Origin: an uncultured Mailhella sp.
GTDB taxonomy: Bacteria > Desulfobacterota > Desulfovibrionia > Desulfovibrionales > Desulfovibrionaceae
NCBI GenBank assembly: GCA_948482415.1
Contig: CAOMFZ010000087.1
Span: forward strand, 1 to 9,175
Direction: 5' to 3'
DNA: 9,175 nucleotides
The notes under the pieces were generated by a model. That model searched no databases, was not told the origin of the DNA, and was given only the letters and a program-made list of their open reading frames with translations. Position numbers and translations under genes: made by a program. The stretch's first letter is position 1. The number at the start of each line of letters is the position of its first letter. Positions 5,661 through 9,175 of this stretch are shown here, in pieces.

Positions 5661-7130
5661 TTATCTGCTCCGCCCTTTGCCGTCGTGGTATTTTTTCTTG
5701 TTCAGGTACATAACCTTGTCTGCCAAATCAATGAAAAATTCTTCAGTTGTCTGCTGAGGCGGCTTGTGCCGGAGCACGTCTTTATCAGGGCAGACAAAGC
5801 CGATGCTGACTGTCATAATGCAGGAAATATCATGCAGTACATACGGCTGCTGTAAATAATTTTGTATTTCCTGCAAGCGTTCAGGCATGGAGTTATCGTC
5901 TTTTTTCTTACAATAGAATACGGCTAAAAATTCGTCACCGCCAAGGCGGGCAGCAAATTCACCCGGCAAAAGGCTCTTGGAAATGCGTTTTGCAAATTCA
6001 ATCAGCAGGTTATCGCCGATATGGTGCCCGTATGTATCATTGATGTGCTTGAAATCATTGAAATCTACCATACATAGATACAGTACTGGGTCGTCCGGTT
6101 TATACTTGGCATTTTGGTGTTTTAAAAGTGCTTCCTGTAAAAGGGTATAACTCCATTTTCTGTTGGGCAGATTGGTCAGGCTGTCTGTACGGTTTTGGCG
6201 CTGAATGATTTTATTCTTTGTATTTAATATGATAACAGCCGTTGCCAGCAGAGAGAGCAAAATACAAATAATGCTGTAAAGCCCAATATCAACGATTAAA
6301 TGTTTAGCGTTCAGCCAGCCGGAAGCCGGGGAGATATTCAGATACCATGTCGCATTTTGAATAGGAATAGCATATGTTTCAATATTTTTATCAAGGGGAG
6401 TTTCAGAAGCGATAATAATTTCCTGCTCGCCTGTTACGGGAGAAAAGCGCCATAAAGTATAGGATAAGCCGGCTTGAGACAAATCTTCAAAATTGAGACG
6501 GGTTAAAATTTGCGGAAAATCATAGGTGATGAGCGCAAATCCCCAAAAATATTCATTGTCAGAGGACTGATGGGGCATGGGCAGCGTTTCTGCATTGACA
6601 GCTTCTTTGGGAAGAAAAATTGCCTGTCTGAAGGCAAGTCCGCGTCCGCCCTGAATGAGATTAAAAGGACCGGAAACTGTGATTTCTCTTGTAGTCAGCG
6701 CCAGCATTGCTTCATCCTTGCGCTCTTTATTGGCAAGTAAATTGTGTCCCAGGGCTTTTTTGTTAGGCTCATACGGAAAAACATGGCTTACAATGCCGTC
6801 TTTTGCCAGATTGATATTGAGGGTTTCAGGAATAATTTTGATTAAATGCCCTGCAATTTCTTCATAAAAATCAGTTTTTCCATTTTGCCATGTGATGACG
6901 GACGCCAGCACTTGCAGGCTTTGGGCAAGGTTTTCAAAGGTAAGTCTGGTCTTTTGGGAAAAATACTGCCCGTAAATATTAACATGTTCTAACTTGGCTT
7001 GATATTCTTTTTGGTGGGAATAATAGAGAAAACAGCCCGCAACGGAAAAAGTAATCAGAAGAGAAAGGATAAAGATATAAATGGGGTTTGTACGTTTTCT
7101 TTTTCTTCTTTCATAGGGAAAATCAGACAT
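5661..7130 (-). CDS. Membrane diguanylate cyclase with periplasmic CHASE sensor domain
   Basis: This 489-residue inner-membrane enzyme is predicted to make cyclic di-GMP from two GTP. A positively charged N-terminus precedes a first membrane segment at about 16-36. A CHASE-like extracytoplasmic domain follows (about 60-265), recognised by FPYEPNKKALGHNLL and VSGPFNLIQGGRGLAF. A second membrane segment lies at about 280-303. The C-terminal GGDEF domain contains DSLTNLPNR (316-324), VDFNDFKHINDTYGHHIGD (355-373) and the intact active loop GGDEF (397-401). The inhibitory RxxD site, expected five residues before GGDEF, is absent: the local sequence is LPGEFAARL. The enzyme therefore may not be feedback-limited in the usual way. 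No EAL domain is present. GAGGA seven bases before the ATG supports the start. It is convergent with the activator gene and divergent from the flavoprotein at 7331. CHASE domains bind small extracellular ligands; the ligand here is unknown. Confidence 0.92.
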   Translation of the reverse strand: MSDFPYERRKRKRTNPIYIFILSLLITFSVAGCFLYYSHQKEYQAKLEHVNIYGQYFSQKTRLTFENLAQSLQVLASVITWQNGKTDFYEEIAGHLIKIIPETLNINLAKDGIVSHVFPYEPNKKALGHNLLANKERKDEAMLALTTREITVSGPFNLIQGGRGLAFRQAIFLPKEAVNAETLPMPHQSSDNEYFWGFALITYDFPQILTRLNFEDLSQAGLSYTLWRFSPVTGEQEIIIASETPLDKNIETYAIPIQNATWYLNISPASGWLNAKHLIVDIGLYSIICILLSLLATAVIILNTKNKIIQRQNRTDSLTNLPNRKWSYTLLQEALLKHQNAKYKPDDPVLYLCMVDFNDFKHINDTYGHHIGDNLLIEFAKRISKSLLPGEFAARLGGDEFLAVFYCKKKDDNSMPERLQEIQNYLQQPYVLHDISCIMTVSIGFVCPDKDVLRHKPPQQTTEEFFIDLADKVMYLNKKKYHDGKGRSR

Positions 7131-7154
7131 TATGCTATCCTCATACTTTTAATT

Positions 7155-7183
7155 TGTGTACCGCTAATAAAATATTGTGTCAA
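7155..7183 (-). promoter_or_regulatory. Possible sigma-70 promoter of the diguanylate cyclase gene
   Basis: The minus strand has a consensus -35 TTGACA (7183-7178), then a 17-base spacer and TACACA (7160-7155), a weak -10. Transcription would start near 7148, about 18 bases before the ATG. The -35 half lies inside the inverted repeat GTGTCAAA...TTTGACAC. Confidence 0.35.
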
Positions 7184-7225
7184 ACGAAAAAAAATGAGTA
7201 AAGCATGTCGGGATGTTTTTGACAC
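7177..7225. repeat. Inverted repeat in the divergent intergenic region
   Basis: GTGTCAAA (7177-7184) and TTTGACAC (7218-7225) are exact eight-base inverted arms 33 bases apart. They lie in the 200-base gap between the cyclase gene and the flavoprotein gene at 7331. Each arm contains a TTGACA reading outward. A -10-like partner is seen only for the cyclase side. The arms could be two half-sites for a regulator of both genes. Confidence 0.45.
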
Positions 7226-7330
7226 GATTAGGCAATTAAACGCGAGGATCAGCTCTTTTTTTGTGCCGGGATTTTGGTATGTTGTTTTTAAATTCGGAAA
7301 AAACATGATACAAAAAAAGGGAGTATCATA

Positions 7331-7984
7331 ATGGACAGAAGAATGTTTATGAAAAATGGCTTGCTCGCAGTCCTGGGAACCGGACTTGCAGCTCAGTCTG
7401 TTTTATTTCACCATAAAATGGCGCATGCCGCTTCAGCAGAAGGAGACAAAAAAATGAAAATTCTCGTCTTGACAGGCAGTCCCCGCAAAAATGGTAATTC
7501 CAATACGTTGGCAGATAATTTTATAAAAGGTGCGGCAGAAAAAGGGCATGAGATTGTGCGTTTTGATGCGGCTGAAAAAGAAGTGCACCCCTGCATTGCC
7601 TGCAATTCCTGCGGCATGGACGGGCCTTGTGTTTTTGATGATGATTTTGAGTTTGTGCGTGAACATATCATTAGTGCAAATCTTGTGGTTTTTGCAACTC
7701 CCATGTATTATTTTGGCATGTCATCTCAGCTGAAAGCCGTTATTGACAGATTTTACGCCATCAACGGTCAGATCCATGTCCATAAAAAAGCTGTTTTGCT
7801 CATGACATATGCGAATAATTCCCGTCAGAATGAACTGCCTATTGTGACGCATTATGAAGAATTATTGTCTTACTTAGGCTGGGAAGATGCGGGCAGAGTT
7901 ATTGCTCCGGGTGTATGGACTGAGGGGTCTGTGCAGCGCACAAAATATCCCGCCATGGCGTATGAGCTGGGAAAAAGTATATAA
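7331..7984 (+). CDS. Tat-exported iron-sulfur flavoprotein (flavodoxin/NADPH-dependent FMN reductase fold)
   Basis: This 217-residue protein has an N-terminal Tat-type signal: R3-R4 followed by MFMK, a hydrophobic stretch, and a plausible cleavage after AHA (33). The mature part begins MKILVLTGSPRKNGNSNT (42-59), the FMN-phosphate-binding loop of the flavodoxin-like FMN reductase family. C88, C91, C94 and C100 form a CX2CX2CX5C motif, which in archaeal-type iron-sulfur flavoproteins binds a 4Fe-4S cluster. TPMYYFGMSSQLKAVIDRF is the conserved flavin-side helix and loop. Tat export fits a protein folded with cofactors before transport. GGGAG lies seven bases before this ATG. A second strong Shine-Dalgarno precedes Met42, exactly where the conserved domain starts, so a 176-residue cytoplasmic form may also be made. 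The gene is followed 15 bases later by the broken hydrolase gene. Redox partner and substrate are unknown; azo, nitro or quinone reduction would be typical of the fold. Confidence 0.85.
   Translation: MDRRMFMKNGLLAVLGTGLAAQSVLFHHKMAHAASAEGDKKMKILVLTGSPRKNGNSNTLADNFIKGAAEKGHEIVRFDAAEKEVHPCIACNSCGMDGPCVFDDDFEFVREHIISANLVVFATPMYYFGMSSQLKAVIDRFYAINGQIHVHKKAVLLMTYANNSRQNELPIVTHYEELLSYLGWEDAGRVIAPGVWTEGSVQRTKYPAMAYELGKSI
7441..7445 (+). promoter_or_regulatory. Internal Shine-Dalgarno before Met42 of the flavoprotein
   Basis: AGGAG lies eight bases before the in-frame ATG at 7454, which begins the conserved domain MKILVLTGSPR. It is a better ribosome site than most in this window. It may direct a signal-less isoform, or be a relic from before the Tat signal was added. 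Confidence 0.5.
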
Positions 7985-7999
7985 AGAGAATATATTTGT

Positions 8000-8909
8000 A
8001 TGACACGAAGAGCTTTTTTACAGTGTTTGGCAGGCGCTTTGCTCGTCAGCGGCGGACTTGGCGGGGCCGGTTATGCTTTTATGCGGAAAAAAATGTTTGG
8101 TGCCTTGCCTGATGAAGATTTAATCAGGGAATTAATGCGTTCCTCCCATTATTATAATGGTGAGTTTCATAGTTTTCAGTCCCTATGCTTCCCCTGTTTT
8201 CTTCAGCGTGCAGGCATTTGCAGGGGCAACGCCCTATGGCGCGGAGGATTTGCCTGCCATTGATTATGTGTTTATTTCCCATGACCATTGGGACCATTTG
8301 GATTATCCAACGCTCATGCAGTTAAAGTCCAAACTTGGGAAAATTGTTTGCCCTCTTGGGGTGAAATCCCATTTGCTTCATTGGGGTTTTAACAAGGAAC
8401 AAATTATTGAGGGAGACTGGGGAGACAGCGCTACCCTGGCTTATGATTTGCAGGTGCATTTTGTCCCTTCACAGCATTTTTCAGGCAGAACCCTGACCCG
8501 TTATAAAACCCTTTGGTGTGGGTTTGTGCTGGAAACGCCGCATCAAAAAATCTTTTTCAGCGGTGACAGCGGCTATGAAGCGCACTTTGCGCAAATTGGC
8601 AGGGAATTTTCTGACATTGACTTGGCATTGCTTGACTGCGGGCAGTATAACGAGCGCTGGAAATATGTGCATATGAATCCGGAACAGGCAAGTCAGGCTG
8701 CTGCGGATTTGAATGCAGGATATCTGCTTCCCATGCATATTGGCAAATTCTCTCTGGCATATCACGCCTGGTATGAACCTTTTGACAGGATTACCGCTGC
8801 AAGCAGAGATAAAAACTATACACTTCTTACGCCCATGATCGGCGAACGCCTTGCGCTTGCAAACCTGTCAGCGGCAGACATTTCCCCCTGGTGGAGAACT
8901 GTACAGTAA
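8000..8909 (+). pseudogene. Metallo-beta-lactamase-fold hydrolase, disrupted by internal deletion and frameshift
   Basis: Two reading frames together make most of one COG2220-type (RomA/UlaG-like) MBL-fold hydrolase. Frame one (from ATG 8000) gives a Tat-like N-terminus (TRRAFLQ, hydrophobic stretch) and the family pattern FGALPDEDLIRELMRSSHYYNGEFH, ending at codon 57 (8168-8170). Frame two resumes at about 8172 with VFSPYASPVFFSVQAFAGATPYGAEDLP. It keeps the metal motif SHDHWDH (about 8277-8297), QHFSGR, FSGDSGY and LPMHIGKF to the stop at 8907. In intact relatives as I recall them, some 75-80 residues including a WxGHSS strand and DGxxxLxDP lie between these parts. A deletion that is not a multiple of three therefore best explains the break. 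The first frame runs on to 8263 out of phase. An ATG at 8157 opens the second frame, but without the first strands of the fold the product is unlikely to be active. It is 15 bases behind the flavoprotein gene and probably co-transcribed. Confidence 0.8.
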
Positions 8910-8942
8910 GCTCTGCATAAAAATGAAATAAAAAAGCCTGCA

Positions 8943-9094
8943 TCCAGAGCATTTCCGATAAATCTTGCGACTTTTCTATGCAGGGGGAAAACTTTATCTC
9001 TGCTGTCCATTTGCGTAAAGCTCGCCCACTCGCTAACGCAAACGACTTCGTCGCCTTCGGTGGCTGTAAAAGTTTCTCCCCCTGCACCCCTTTA
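8943..9094 (-). repeat. REP/MITE-like palindromic repeat, long copy (element 2)
   Basis: This is the inverted copy of the repeat at 1-84, in opposite orientation and 34 bases after the hydrolase stop. The outer arm (9067-9094) and the inner arm with its tail (8944-8997) match element 1 closely. Between them lies a roughly 69-base GC-richer middle (8998-9066) with its own small dyads: TTTGCGT (9010-9016)/ACGCAAA (9036-9042) and CGAC (9043-9046)/GTCG (9050-9053). Two inverted arms with a variable middle is the layout of REP doublets (REPINs) or small MITEs. No transposase is present, so any mobility would be in trans. Confidence 0.8.
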
Positions 9095-9175
9095 CAAAAC
9101 TTTTTAAGCTTAATTATAAATGCTTTGTTTTAGTATCAGGTTGATTTTATAACTACAAAAGATAATTATAAAAAT
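9095..9175. other. AT-rich tail without recognisable gene
   Basis: Beyond the repeat the last 81 bases are strongly AT-rich. I see no coding frame, RNA gene or convincing terminator here. It may be the upstream region of a gene outside the window. Confidence 0.5.

Noticed and set aside
7219..7247. A sigma-70 promoter for the flavoprotein gene from TTGACA at 7219
   Set aside because: At 16-18 base spacing the downstream bases are GC-rich and do not resemble a -10 box.
8157..8909. An independent 250-residue MBL-fold protein starting at ATG 8157
   Set aside because: The first codons overlap out of frame with the preceding conserved N-terminal part, there is no convincing ribosome site, and the first strands of the fold are missing. 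A broken longer gene explains it better.
8910..8950. GCTCTG (8910-8915)/CAGAGC (8945-8950) as a terminator for the hydrolase gene
   Set aside because: The arms are only six bases with a 29-base loop, and no T-run follows. The right arm already belongs to the repeat.
8827..9087. Minus-strand open frames of 64-86 codons over the repeat
   Set aside because: They translate the palindromic repeat and the antisense of the hydrolase end, and similar frames arise in both repeat copies. They have no independent support.
9111..9173. A ten-base direct repeat TAATTATAAA at 9111 and 9163
   Set aside because: It is a simple AT-rich string in an AT-rich tail, expected by chance.
1..9175. CRISPR array, tRNA, rRNA, integrase or transposase
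   Set aside because: No regularly spaced repeats, cloverleaf-like sequences or recombinase motifs were seen on either strand. The flanking repeats are a pair, not an array.

Overview
The window holds seven protein-coding loci, one of them broken, in about 9.2 kb of moderately AT-rich bacterial DNA. The best guess for the host is an anaerobic, low-GC member of the Desulfovibrionaceae or a similar sulfidogenic gut or sediment lineage. This is an inference from three things: an AprA/AprB-like flavoprotein and ferredoxin pair, a sigma-54 activator with two PAS-like domains, and Tat-type flavoproteins. No rRNA, tRNA or CRISPR array is visible.

Region 1 (1-3845) is a minus-strand operon. In transcription order it encodes an FAD-dependent oxidoreductase of the AprA/SdhA fold (3540-1897), a 65-residue dicluster ferredoxin (1846-1649) and an SLC13/DASS-type anion permease (1543-80). 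A perfect 15-bp inverted repeat lies between the ferredoxin and the permease. The 300-bp leader holds a well-spaced sigma-54 (-24/-12) promoter at 3625-3610. Upstream of it are three TGACA-N4-TGTCA palindromes that look like enhancer sites.

Region 2 (3846-5594) is the divergent plus-strand gene for a PAS-PAS-AAA+-Fis activator with a variant GAFTNA loop. It is very likely the regulator of region 1. The model is that a small molecule is sensed by the PAS part, sigma-54 transcription is activated, and an anion is imported and oxidised or reduced by the flavoprotein-ferredoxin pair. The substrate cannot be read from the sequence, and the usual C4-dicarboxylate motifs of fumarate reductases are missing.

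Region 3 (5661-7130, minus) is a membrane diguanylate cyclase with a periplasmic CHASE sensor, convergent with the activator gene. It lacks the inhibitory RxxD site.

Region 4 (7331-8909, plus) is a two-gene unit. The first gene is an iron-sulfur flavoprotein with a Tat signal and a striking internal start site. The second is a Tat-type metallo-beta-lactamase-fold hydrolase that has lost an internal segment and its reading frame, probably a pseudogene.

The window is bracketed by two inverted copies of one palindromic repeat (1-84 and 8943-9094), each at the 3' end of its neighbouring gene. They resemble REP doublets or small MITEs.
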